This document shows, in pieces, positions 10,667 through 17,412 of a stretch of DNA of 31,709 nucleotides (its first letter is position 1; every line of letters starts with the position of its first letter). The stretch comes from JALZEG01 sp046263255 (GTDB lineage: Bacteria; Actinomycetota; CADDZG01; WHSQ01): the NCBI GenBank assembly GCA_046263255.1, contig JBHELD010000020.1, forward strand, positions 1 through 31,709. The letters run 5' to 3'. The translations under genes were made by a program, and so were the position numbers. Below the pieces are notes generated by a model that was not told the DNA's origin, ran no database searches, and worked only from the letters and a program-made list of their open reading frames with translations.

Positions 10667-12010
10667 GTGACCTCGAGGTGGACCATCAGGGTGCTCGTCG
10701 CGGCGCTCGCATGTCTCGCGACCGCCACGGCGGCGGTAGCGCAGTCCCCGACGGCGACGACGGAGCGGGTCAGCGTCCGGTCGAACGGCGTCGAGGGCAA
10801 CGACGACAGCTTCGGCTGCTCGATCTCGGGAGACGGCAACTTCGCCGGGTTCGCGTCCCGGGCGACGAACCTCATCGGCTCGGACCGTAACGGCGCGACC
10901 GACGTCTTCCTCTTCAACCGGCGGAACACCACGCCGGAGTTCGCCAGCATCCGCTCCACCGGAGCGCAGGCGAACCGGTCGAGCGAGGGACCCTCGCTGT
11001 CGCACACCGGCAGGTACGTCGCGTTCACGTCCAGCGCCGGCAATCTCGCGATCAAGGGCGACCACAACGGCGTGGCCGACGTGTTCGTGTACGACCGCAA
11101 CGAGGGGAAGACGAACCGGATCAGCATCCGGTCGAACCTCGCCGAGGCCAACGGCACGAGCTACGACCCGGCGATCGCGGCGAACGGGCGGTTCGTCGCC
11201 TTCACCTCGACCGCGTCGAACCTTGCGATCAAGGGCGACAACAACCGCGCCGCCGACATCTTCGTTCACGACCGCACGGCGGTGAAGACCAACCGCGTGA
11301 GCATCAGCTCGAAGCTCAAGGAGGGCAACGGCTCCAGCTACTCGCCGTCGATCTCCGGTGACGGGCGGATGGTCGCGTTCCTCTCGTACGCGAGCAACCT
11401 CGTGTCCCGGGACACGAACCGGATGCCCGACGTCTTCGTCTACAACCGTGCGACGAGGAAGACGATCAGGGTGAGCATCGCCAGCGACGGCAGCCAGGCC
11501 GACGGCGAGAGCTCGGCGCCGATGATCTCGGCGGACGGCGGCTACGTCGCCTTCCACTCCGGAGCCTCGAACCTCGTCGAGGACGACGACAACGACGCGG
11601 TGGACGTCTTCGTCCACGACCTCAGCACGGGCGAGACCGAGCGCATCAGCACCGGCATGGCCGGCGCGGAGCCCGACGGCGGCAGCATCGTCCCGGCGAT
11701 CTCCGCCGACGGCCGCTACGTCGCCTTCCAGTCGTACGCCCAGAACCTCGTCCCGGGCGACACGAACGGCGCCCCGGACCGGTGGAACGGCCTCGACGTC
11801 TTCCGCTACGACCGGGTCACCGGTGAGATGCAGCGGGTCAGCGTCGGCGACGACAACGAGCAGGCCAACGGCCCGAGCAACGACCCGGGCGAGGACCCGT
11901 CCATCACGGCGGACGGCCGCTTCGTCTGCTTCGCCTCGGCGGCGAGCAACCTCGTCGACGACGACACCAACAACTCGTACGACGTGTTCGTCAGGGGGCC
12001 GCTGCTCTAG
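10667..12010 (+). CDS. Secreted PD40-repeat beta-propeller protein, paralogue of the cyclase sensor domain
   Basis: A 447-residue exported protein of unknown role. The start is GTG at 10667, chosen for the AAGGAGG at 10654-10660. It gives a signal peptide directly (SRWTIRVLVAALACLATATA, cleavage near AVAQS). The rest is about seven repeats of 57-60 residues with the pattern SxxPxISxDGRYVAFxSxAxNLVxxDxNxxxDVFVxDRxTGxTxRVSxxSxGxQAN. The same repeat, and even the same ending (RGPLL), is found in the external half of the cyclase at 7918-9852, so the two are paralogues. The D-x-N/D-rich loop before DVFV could bind calcium, which is inference. It follows the crp-like gene on the same strand and is separated from the next gene by a strong hairpin. 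Confidence 0.8.
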   Translation: MTSRWTIRVLVAALACLATATAAVAQSPTATTERVSVRSNGVEGNDDSFGCSISGDGNFAGFASRATNLIGSDRNGATDVFLFNRRNTTPEFASIRSTGAQANRSSEGPSLSHTGRYVAFTSSAGNLAIKGDHNGVADVFVYDRNEGKTNRISIRSNLAEANGTSYDPAIAANGRFVAFTSTASNLAIKGDNNRAADIFVHDRTAVKTNRVSISSKLKEGNGSSYSPSISGDGRMVAFLSYASNLVSRDTNRMPDVFVYNRATRKTIRVSIASDGSQADGESSAPMISADGGYVAFHSGASNLVEDDDNDAVDVFVHDLSTGETERISTGMAGAEPDGGSIVPAISADGRYVAFQSYAQNLVPGDTNGAPDRWNGLDVFRYDRVTGEMQRVSVGDDNEQANGPSNDPGEDPSITADGRFVCFASAASNLVDDDTNNSYDVFVRGPLL

Positions 12011-12028
12011 GACGGACCGACGCACTGC

Positions 12029-12072
12029 GGGGGCCGGGCCGCACGACGCCAGTGAGGGGCGGCCCGGCTCCC
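12029..12072 (+). terminator. Strong 14-bp GC hairpin after the secreted propeller gene
   Basis: GGGGGCCGGGCCGC (12029-12042) pairs with GCGGCCCGGCTCCC (12059-12072) over 14 base pairs, with one G-U, around a 16-base loop. It starts 19 bases after the TAG of the upstream gene. There is no U-tract, so it would be a hairpin-only terminator, or an mRNA-protecting or attenuating structure, before the next gene at 12119. Confidence 0.5.
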
Positions 12073-12118
12073 CGCGCCACACAAGCGACCGCCTCGACGG
12101 GCGCGCTGAGAGAGGAAG

Positions 12119-13441
12119 GTGAGTACATTGCTTCGATCTGCAGTCAGGAGGGTGCGCGGCGTGGTCCCATCGTTCGCAGTTCCGCTCGTCGGGCTTCTCG
12201 CGCTCGCGCCCCTCTGCGTCACCCTGTCGGTGGGTCCGGCTCCCGCCGAGGCGGCGTACGTCGGACGCAACGGCAAGATCGTCTTCGAGGCCCGCCGCGA
12301 CGGCAACCCCGAGATCTACGTCATGGACGCCGACGGCACGAACCAGCAGCGGCTGACGTTCAGCGACACCTGGGACATCGCCGCGACGTGGTCGCCGGAC
12401 GGCACCCGCATCGCGTGGGGGAGCGAGGAGGACGGCGACCGCGAGATCTTCGTCATGAACGCGGACGGATCCGGCCAGGAGCAGCTGACGTTCAACCGCT
12501 ACTACGACCGCGCGCCCACGTGGTCGCCGGACGGTACGAAGATCGCGTTCGCGAGCGAGCGCAACCAGCAGTACGCGATCTACGTGATCAACGCCGACGG
12601 GACCGGCCGCGAGACCCGGATCACTCCTCCCGGGATGAGCGCGCGCCACCCCTCGTGGTCCCCGGACGGGACGATGCTCGCCTTCGAGAGCCGCCGCGAC
12701 GGCAACCCGGAGATCTACGTGAGCCGTCTCAACGGGACCGGGCTCCGCAGGCTGACCGAGAACCCGGCGAACGACTTCGTCCCGAACTGGTCGCCCGACG
12801 GCGAGCGCGTCGTGTTCGCGAGCACCAGGGACGGCAACCACGAGATCTACTCCGTCGCCGCCGACGGCTCCGGCGAGCGGCGGCTGACCGAGAACGTGTT
12901 CTACGACAGCGAGCCGAACTGGTCGCCGGACGGCACCAAGGTCGTCTTCTGGAGCACCCGCAACGGCAACATCGACATCTACTCGATCAACCCCGACGGG
13001 TCGGGCGAGACGAGGATCACCACCCACCGGGGCAAGGACTACAGCCCGGACTGGCAGCCGGTGTGCACCGTGAGCGGCACGTCCGGCAACGACCTCCTCA
13101 CCGGCACGTTCGGCCGCGACCTCATCTGTGGGGGCGGCGGCGACGACACGATCGTCGGCGGCGGCTCGGACGACGTGATCTTCGCCGGCGACGGCGACGA
13201 CTCCGTGGCGGGCGGGCCGGGCGGCGACGTGGTCGCCGGCGGGCCGGGCGCGGACACGATCGAGGGCGAGGAAGGCAACGACAGGCTGTTCGGCACGAGC
13301 GATGCCGACGAGGTCGCCGGCGGGTCCGGCGACGACGTCATAAACGTCAAGGACCGGAGCGGCGACGACTCGATAAACGGTGGGAGCGGGACCGACAACT
13401 GCGTCGGCGACTCCGGAGACGGCAAGACGAACTGTCCGTGA
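12119..13441 (+). CDS. Secreted TolB-like propeller with C-terminal RTX calcium-binding repeats
   Basis: A 440-residue exported protein. A basic N-terminus and hydrophobic segment (SFAVPLVGLLALAPLCVTLS), followed by APAEAAY, make a signal peptide. Residues about 48-318 hold six to seven TolB/PD40 repeats with NPEIYVMDADGTNQQRLTF and WSPDGT signatures, which form a beta-propeller. Residues about 320-430 hold glycine/aspartate nonapeptides (GGGGDDTIVGGGSDDVI, GGPGADTIEGEEGNDRL) of the RTX type, which bind calcium and fold outside the cell. The start is uncertain: GTG at 12119 or TTG at 12128. The TTG has the better spacing to AGGAAGG at 12113-12119. The stop overlaps the next start as GTGA. In this lineage export is probably Sec-dependent rather than by a type I system, since a signal peptide is present. 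Confidence 0.85.
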   Translation: MSTLLRSAVRRVRGVVPSFAVPLVGLLALAPLCVTLSVGPAPAEAAYVGRNGKIVFEARRDGNPEIYVMDADGTNQQRLTFSDTWDIAATWSPDGTRIAWGSEEDGDREIFVMNADGSGQEQLTFNRYYDRAPTWSPDGTKIAFASERNQQYAIYVINADGTGRETRITPPGMSARHPSWSPDGTMLAFESRRDGNPEIYVSRLNGTGLRRLTENPANDFVPNWSPDGERVVFASTRDGNHEIYSVAADGSGERRLTENVFYDSEPNWSPDGTKVVFWSTRNGNIDIYSINPDGSGETRITTHRGKDYSPDWQPVCTVSGTSGNDLLTGTFGRDLICGGGGDDTIVGGGSDDVIFAGDGDDSVAGGPGGDVVAGGPGADTIEGEEGNDRLFGTSDADEVAGGSGDDVINVKDRSGDDSINGGSGTDNCVGDSGDGKTNCP

Positions 13442-13616
13442 GGCGGCCCCGGCCGGTGAACGAGAGCAGAGTGAGGCGGCCTCGGCCGGTGAACGACAGC
13501 AGAGTGAGGCGGCCTCGGCCGGTGAACGACAGCAGAGTGAGGCGGCCTCGGCCGGTGAACGAGAGCAGAGTGAGGCGGCCCCGGCCGGTGAACGAGAGCA
13601 GAGTGAGGCGGCCTCG
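13438..13616 (+). repeat. 33-bp tandem repeat at a gene junction (5 full units plus a partial sixth)
   Basis: Units start at 13438, 13471, 13504, 13537, 13570 and 13603 (partial). Each begins GTGAGGCGGCC and ends with GAACGA(G/C)AGCAGA. Variation between units is limited to C/T in GGCCCC or GGCCTC and G/C in GAGAGC or GACAGC. Being 33 bases long, each unit adds 11 residues (VRRPRPVNESR) in the frame of the following gene and recreates a GTG codon that could start it. Confidence 0.97.
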
Positions 13617-14412
13617 TCGCGCCGCGTGCCTCGCGGCCCTGCCGCTCCTGCTGGTCCCGGCGGCCGTCGCGAACGAGACCGCGAACTGGGTGCCGTTCGT
13701 CGGCAGCTACTCGATATCGAGGACGTTCCAGCACCGCGGCGGCCACGCGACGCCGGGCATCGACTTCCGGCTCCCGGCGGGCACGCCGATCCGGGCCGCC
13801 GGCCCCGGCACAGTCGTGGGGGTCGAGGAGGATTGCCGGCCCGGCGACCGCTGGTGCTCGGGGAGGCGCGGGAACTACGTCGAGATCGCGCACCGGGCGG
13901 GACGGCACTCCCGGTACCTGCACCTCCGGCCCGGGGGCGCGACCGTATCGCTCGGACAGCAGGTCGCGCGCGGCCAGGTCGTGGGTTACTCCGGCAGCAC
14001 CGGCGACTCGACGGGGCCGCACCTTCACTACGACGAGCTGCTGCGCGGCTCCCGCATCTATCCCGGCCCCATGTACGCGCTGCACGACTCGACGGTCGTG
14101 GCCTATCGCGACTGGCCGGGCAAGGACGAGCACGTGGTCCGCAACGACGGCTATCCCGTCGTCGACCTGGAGGTGGCCACCGAGGGCGAGGGGAGCGTGG
14201 TCTCGTCGCCCGAGGGCATCGACTGCGGCACCGACTGCACCGAGGCGTACTCGCCCGCGACGGTCGTCACGCTGACCGCCGAGCCCGAAGAGCTGTACAC
14301 GTTCGCGGGATGGTCCGGAGCCTGCTCGGGCACGGGAACCTGCGTCCTGGAGATGACGGCGGCCGCAGAGGTGACGGCGACGTTCGTCCTCGCCCCGGCC
14401 CCCTCGCCCTAG
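13438..14412 (+). CDS. Secreted M23 (LytM)-like protein with C-terminal InlB-type repeat domain
   Basis: Probably acts on or binds the cell wall. From the GTG at 13438 (GTGA overlap with the upstream gene) it has 324 residues. The first 55 residues are five copies of an 11-residue basic repeat. A signal-like segment follows (AACLAALPLLLVPAAVA). The LytM domain covers about residues 80-210, with GTPIRAAGPGTVVG, YLHLRPGG, GQQVARGQVVGYSGSTGDS and the catalytic GPHLHYDEL. The usual first zinc ligand in HPGID is Thr here (TPGID), so catalysis is doubtful. The last 80 residues form a Cys-containing divergent InlB/Big-like repeat (CGTDC, FAGWSGACSGTGTC, VTATF). Any of the repeated GTG codons could be used. 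The one at 13603 gives the most ordinary signal peptide. Confidence 0.8.
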   Translation: MRRPRPVNESRVRRPRPVNDSRVRRPRPVNDSRVRRPRPVNESRVRRPRPVNESRVRRPRRAACLAALPLLLVPAAVANETANWVPFVGSYSISRTFQHRGGHATPGIDFRLPAGTPIRAAGPGTVVGVEEDCRPGDRWCSGRRGNYVEIAHRAGRHSRYLHLRPGGATVSLGQQVARGQVVGYSGSTGDSTGPHLHYDELLRGSRIYPGPMYALHDSTVVAYRDWPGKDEHVVRNDGYPVVDLEVATEGEGSVVSSPEGIDCGTDCTEAYSPATVVTLTAEPEELYTFAGWSGACSGTGTCVLEMTAAAEVTATFVLAPAPSP

Positions 14413-14730
14413 CCCGCCGCGAAGAACCCCGGCGTCGTAGCCGCCGCGGCGGCACCGCGCGACGTCGCCTCTGTCTTCTTCAGAAATCTTTCGGAACAGA
14501 CTCGAGCGGCCTTCGAGGGTGTTGTGACGCCGGCCGCGACAGCGGATCGAGCTCACCTCTCGGGGCCGTGAACCCGCACGTCGCGACCCCTCGTGGGGCT
14601 TCACGAACGAACGCGCAAGGGCCTGAGCCGCCGGTGCTGCGTGTTAGTTTTTCGCCGTACCTACCAGGGAATTCGCGGTTTTGTCGCGTCGTCGCCGCGA
14701 GCCGGTCGGGCGATCGAGGAGAGGCTCTGC
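14413..14730 (+). promoter_or_regulatory. Intergenic region before the second nuo operon
   Basis: About 320 bases without a convincing gene. Near its left side GCGACGTCGC (14459-14468) is a palindrome followed by the pyrimidine-rich CTCTGTCTTCTT, a possible terminator for the M23-like gene. Next comes TTCAGAA (14479-14485) and, 19 bases on, AGCGGCC inside the stem CTCGA-GCGGCCT-TCGAG, a motif shared with two other intergenic sites. A weak -10-like TAGTTT lies at 14645-14650 without a good -35. The Shine-Dalgarno of nuoA is in GAGGAGAGG just before 14731. The nuo promoter should lie here, but I cannot place it with confidence. Confidence 0.4.
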
Positions 14731-15105
14731 GTGCCTGAGGGCGGAACCTATTTCGGCCAGTACGTGACCATCGGGATCTTCGGGATCGTCGGCGTAGTCC
14801 TGGTGTTCGGCACGCTCGCCCTCGCCCGCCCCGTCCGCCCCCCGGTCCCACATCCCGAGAAGTACACGACGTACGAGTCCGGCACCGACCCCATCGGGAC
14901 CGGGTGGAGCCAGGCCAACGTCAGGTACTACATCTTCGCCCTGCTGTTCGTGATCTTCGACGTCGAAGCCGTGTTCCTGTTCCCGTGGGCGGTCGTGTTC
15001 GAGAGGCTCGGGACCCAGGCGTTCGTCGAGATGCTCATCTTCATCGCGATCCTGGCCTTCGCCCTCCTCTACGCCATAAAGAAGAAGGTGCTCGAATGGC
15101 TGTGA
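14731..15105 (+). CDS. nuoA: NADH-quinone oxidoreductase subunit A, copy 2
   Basis: First gene of the second complex I set. This three-helix membrane subunit flanks the quinone chamber. The GTG at 14731 has a GAGGAGAGG ribosome site and gives 124 residues, normal for NuoA. The signature loop YESGTDPIGTG and the acidic helix YYIFALLFVIFDVEAVFLFP are intact, including the paired Asp/Glu of FDVEA. An upstream in-frame extension to 14593 lacks family similarity and is rejected. The end overlaps nuoB by ten bases. Confidence 0.95.
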   Translation: MPEGGTYFGQYVTIGIFGIVGVVLVFGTLALARPVRPPVPHPEKYTTYESGTDPIGTGWSQANVRYYIFALLFVIFDVEAVFLFPWAVVFERLGTQAFVEMLIFIAILAFALLYAIKKKVLEWL

Positions 15106-15626
15106 TCGAGAAGGTCGCCCTGCCGAGCCCCGTGTCGTGGCTCCTCAACTGGAGCCGCCGCTACTCGCTCTGGATGCTCCAGTTCGGTCTCGCCTGCTGC
15201 GGGATCGAGATGGGAGCCGCGATCGCCAGCAAGTTCGACATCATCCGCTTCGGCGTGATCCCGTTCCCCGCGTCGCCCCGTCAGGCCGACCTCATGGTCG
15301 TCGCCGGGACCGTGACCGACAAGATGGCTGCGCCCATCAAGCGGATCTACGACCAGATGCCCGAGCCGAAGTACGTGATCTCGATGGGCTCCTGCGCGAA
15401 CTGCGGGGGCCCCTACTGGGACTCGTACTCGGTGACGAAGGGCGTCGACCAGATCATCCCCGTGGACGTGTACGTGCCCGGGTGCCCGCCGAGGCCCGAG
15501 GCCCTGCTCCAGGGCGTCATCCGGCTCCAGCAGCTGATCTCGCAGGAGGACGTGCGCGAGAAGTGGAAGGGCCACCGGACGGAGATCCCGCACATCCCCG
15601 AGCCCGGGCTGGCGGGTGGGATCTAG
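15096..15626 (+). CDS. nuoB: NADH-quinone oxidoreductase subunit B, copy 2
   Basis: This peripheral-arm subunit carries cluster N2, the last iron-sulfur centre before quinone. The N2 ligands are present: the tandem C34-C35 (FGLACCGIEM), C100 (SMGSCANC) and C130 (VPGCPPRPEALL). SPRQADLMVVAGTVTDKMA is also typical. The segment after C100 reads ANCGGPYWDSYSVTKG where classical NuoB usually has a Ser-Gly-Gly version, so this copy belongs to a diverged subgroup with an extra Cys (C103). The start is an ATG inside the end of nuoA, and the length is 176 residues. It is followed by nuoC. Confidence 0.95.
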   Translation: MAVIEKVALPSPVSWLLNWSRRYSLWMLQFGLACCGIEMGAAIASKFDIIRFGVIPFPASPRQADLMVVAGTVTDKMAAPIKRIYDQMPEPKYVISMGSCANCGGPYWDSYSVTKGVDQIIPVDVYVPGCPPRPEALLQGVIRLQQLISQEDVREKWKGHRTEIPHIPEPGLAGGI

Positions 15627-15630
15627 GTTG

Positions 15631-16248
15631 GTGCGCCCGAGCCCGGGCGGGGTGCCCACGGGCAGACGGCCGGAGCGGATCGGATCCGACGAGGCCCTCG
15701 CCCGGGTCCGCCAGGCTCTGGGCGACCGCCCGAGCCGCGTCGACCTGAGCTTCGGCCAGGTCGACCTCACCTGCTCGCCTGAGGGGCTGGTAGGCGTGAT
15801 GACCGCGCTGGCCGAGACGCCGGGGGTGGAGTGCCGCTTCTTCACGTTCCTGTCGGGGATCGACTGGTCCGAGTTCGGCGGTGCGGAGGAGGGAAAGGAC
15901 CGGGCGGAGGAGGGAAAAGAGGGGGACGACAAGAGGGGGCTCGAGGTCCTCGTGCACGTCTACTCGCCGGACTTCGTGATCCACTGCAACGTCCACGTCC
16001 CCGTCGACCCCGAGCGCCCGGTGTGCCCCTCCATCACCTCGATCTATCCCGGCGCGATCTGGCACGAGCGCGAGGCGCACGAGATGTTCGGGATCCATTT
16101 CGAGGGGCATCCCAGGCTCGTGAACCTCTACCTCTCCGAGGACTTCGAGGGCCACCCCCTGCTGAAGTCGTTCCGCCTCTCGACGCGGATCGTCAAGGAG
16201 TGGCCGGGCGCGAAGGATCCCGAAGAGGCGGCGGCAGGGGGCAGGTAG
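15631..16248 (+). CDS. nuoC: NADH-quinone oxidoreductase subunit C, copy 2
   Basis: The 30-kDa-type peripheral-arm subunit that scaffolds NuoD and NuoB. The signature is clear: PVCPSITSIYPGAIWHEREAHEMFGIHFEGHP, with LLKSFRL after it. About 205 residues result if GTG 15631 is the start. TTG 15628 and GTG 15616 (overlapping nuoB) are also in frame and no ribosome site settles it. Around residues 85-105 there is a low-complexity insert of Glu, Lys, Gly and Asp (EEGKDRAEEGKEGDDKRG) between strands of the fold, probably a solvent loop. It is a separate gene, not fused to nuoD as in enterobacteria, and is followed by nuoD three bases after its stop. Confidence 0.93.
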   Translation: MRPSPGGVPTGRRPERIGSDEALARVRQALGDRPSRVDLSFGQVDLTCSPEGLVGVMTALAETPGVECRFFTFLSGIDWSEFGGAEEGKDRAEEGKEGDDKRGLEVLVHVYSPDFVIHCNVHVPVDPERPVCPSITSIYPGAIWHEREAHEMFGIHFEGHPRLVNLYLSEDFEGHPLLKSFRLSTRIVKEWPGAKDPEEAAAGGR

Positions 16249-16251
16249 GCG

Positions 16252-17412
16252 ATGACCTCCACCGAGCAGGACGTCCGCCAGGTCTCCCAGGTCGTCGCCG
16301 ACGTCGGCTCGGGGCGGCTCGCGACGGAGGAGATGATCCTCAACGTCGGTCCGCAGCATCCCGCGACGCACGGGGTGTTCCGGCTGCTCGCGACGATCGA
16401 CGGCGAGAAGCTCGTCGACGCCGAGCCGATCATCGGCTACATGCACCGCGGATACGAGAAGCTGGTCGAGGTCCGCGACTACCGGCAGATCACGAACCTG
16501 GTCTCGCGGATGGACTGGCTGAGCAACATCCAGAACGAGCTCCCGCTCGCGCTCGCGGTCGAGCGCCTGATGGAGATCGAGGTCCCGCCGCGCGCCCAGT
16601 ACCTGCGCGTGATCATGTGCGAGACCAACCGCATCCTGAACCACCTCATGTTCTTCGCGTCGTTCGGCGCCGAGCTGGGCGCGATAACGCCCACGTTCTA
16701 CGCGTTCCGCGAGCGCGAGGACATCCAGTTCGCGATGGAGATGGCGACCGGCGGCCGGCTGCACTTCGGGTTCTTCCGGCCGGGGGGGCTGAAGGAGGAC
16801 ATGCCCCGCGGTTTCTTCGACCAGCTGATGAAAGGGGTCCGTCAGACGATCGAGCGCCTGCCGGACTACGAGAACCTGCTGATCGGCAACGAGATCTTCA
16901 AGCAGCGCACGGTCGGCGTCGGGGTCCTGCCCAAGGAGATCGCCTACCGCTACGGCGTCTCCGGGCCGATCGCGCGCGGGTCCGACATCCACTTCGACGT
17001 GCGGAAGGACGAGCCGTACTCGGGCTACGAGCACTTCGAGTTCGACGTGATCTCGGCCCCCAACGGCGACTGCTTCGACCGCTTCTGGGTCCTCCTGCAC
17101 GAGGTCGCCGAGTCTGCCCGGATCATCGAGCAGGCCGTCGAGGGTCTTCCCTCGGGGCCGGTCCTGGGCAAGGTCCCGCGCGTGATCCAGGCCCCGAAGG
17201 GCGAGATCTACGTGCGCTGCGAGAACTCGCTCGGCGAGCTCGGGATGTACCTGGTCTCCGACGGGGACCGCAAGCCCTACCGGCTGAAGATCAGGACGCC
17301 GTCGTTCTCGAACGTCTCCGCGCTGCCACACGTCCTGAAGGACACCTTCGTCTCCGACATGATCGCGATCCTGGGATCGTTCTTCTTCGTGCTGGGGGAC
17401 ATCGACCGGTGA
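16252..17412 (+). CDS. nuoD: NADH-quinone oxidoreductase subunit D, copy 2
   Basis: The 49-kDa-type subunit that forms the quinone-reduction site with NuoB, 386 residues, full length. Conserved parts are NVGPQHPATHGVFRL with the quinone-site His (H40; H36 also kept), IIGYMHRGYEKL, ITPTFYAFRERE, and the end SDMIAILGSFFFVLGDIDR. The Tyr that should hydrogen-bond the quinone head (Tyr87 in Thermus Nqo4, in RMDYLHS) is Trp here (W89 in RMDWLSN). The codon is TGG at 16516. This points to an altered quinone pocket. The stop overlaps the next gene (nuoH) as GTGA, so nuoE, nuoF and nuoG are absent at their usual place. Confidence 0.95.
   Translation: MTSTEQDVRQVSQVVADVGSGRLATEEMILNVGPQHPATHGVFRLLATIDGEKLVDAEPIIGYMHRGYEKLVEVRDYRQITNLVSRMDWLSNIQNELPLALAVERLMEIEVPPRAQYLRVIMCETNRILNHLMFFASFGAELGAITPTFYAFREREDIQFAMEMATGGRLHFGFFRPGGLKEDMPRGFFDQLMKGVRQTIERLPDYENLLIGNEIFKQRTVGVGVLPKEIAYRYGVSGPIARGSDIHFDVRKDEPYSGYEHFEFDVISAPNGDCFDRFWVLLHEVAESARIIEQAVEGLPSGPVLGKVPRVIQAPKGEIYVRCENSLGELGMYLVSDGDRKPYRLKIRTPSFSNVSALPHVLKDTFVSDMIAILGSFFFVLGDIDR

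Noticed and set aside
10562..13027. 821-residue minus-strand frame across the two secreted propeller genes
   Set aside because: Repeats such as VDVA and DEDV mirror the PD40 repeats of the sense strand. The sense genes have signal peptides, ribosome sites and clear family motifs.
12119..13441. Type I secretion substrate because of RTX repeats
   Set aside because: A clear N-terminal signal peptide is present and no ABC/HlyD genes are near, so Sec export is the simpler reading.
13438..13616. CRISPR-like direct repeats
   Set aside because: The 33-bp units are contiguous, with no spacers, are in frame with a gene, and no cas genes are present. It is a coding tandem repeat.
14593..14730. N-terminal extension of nuoA from 14593
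   Set aside because: The extra residues (Arg/Cys-rich) match nothing in NuoA. The GTG at 14731 has a strong ribosome site and gives the normal length.
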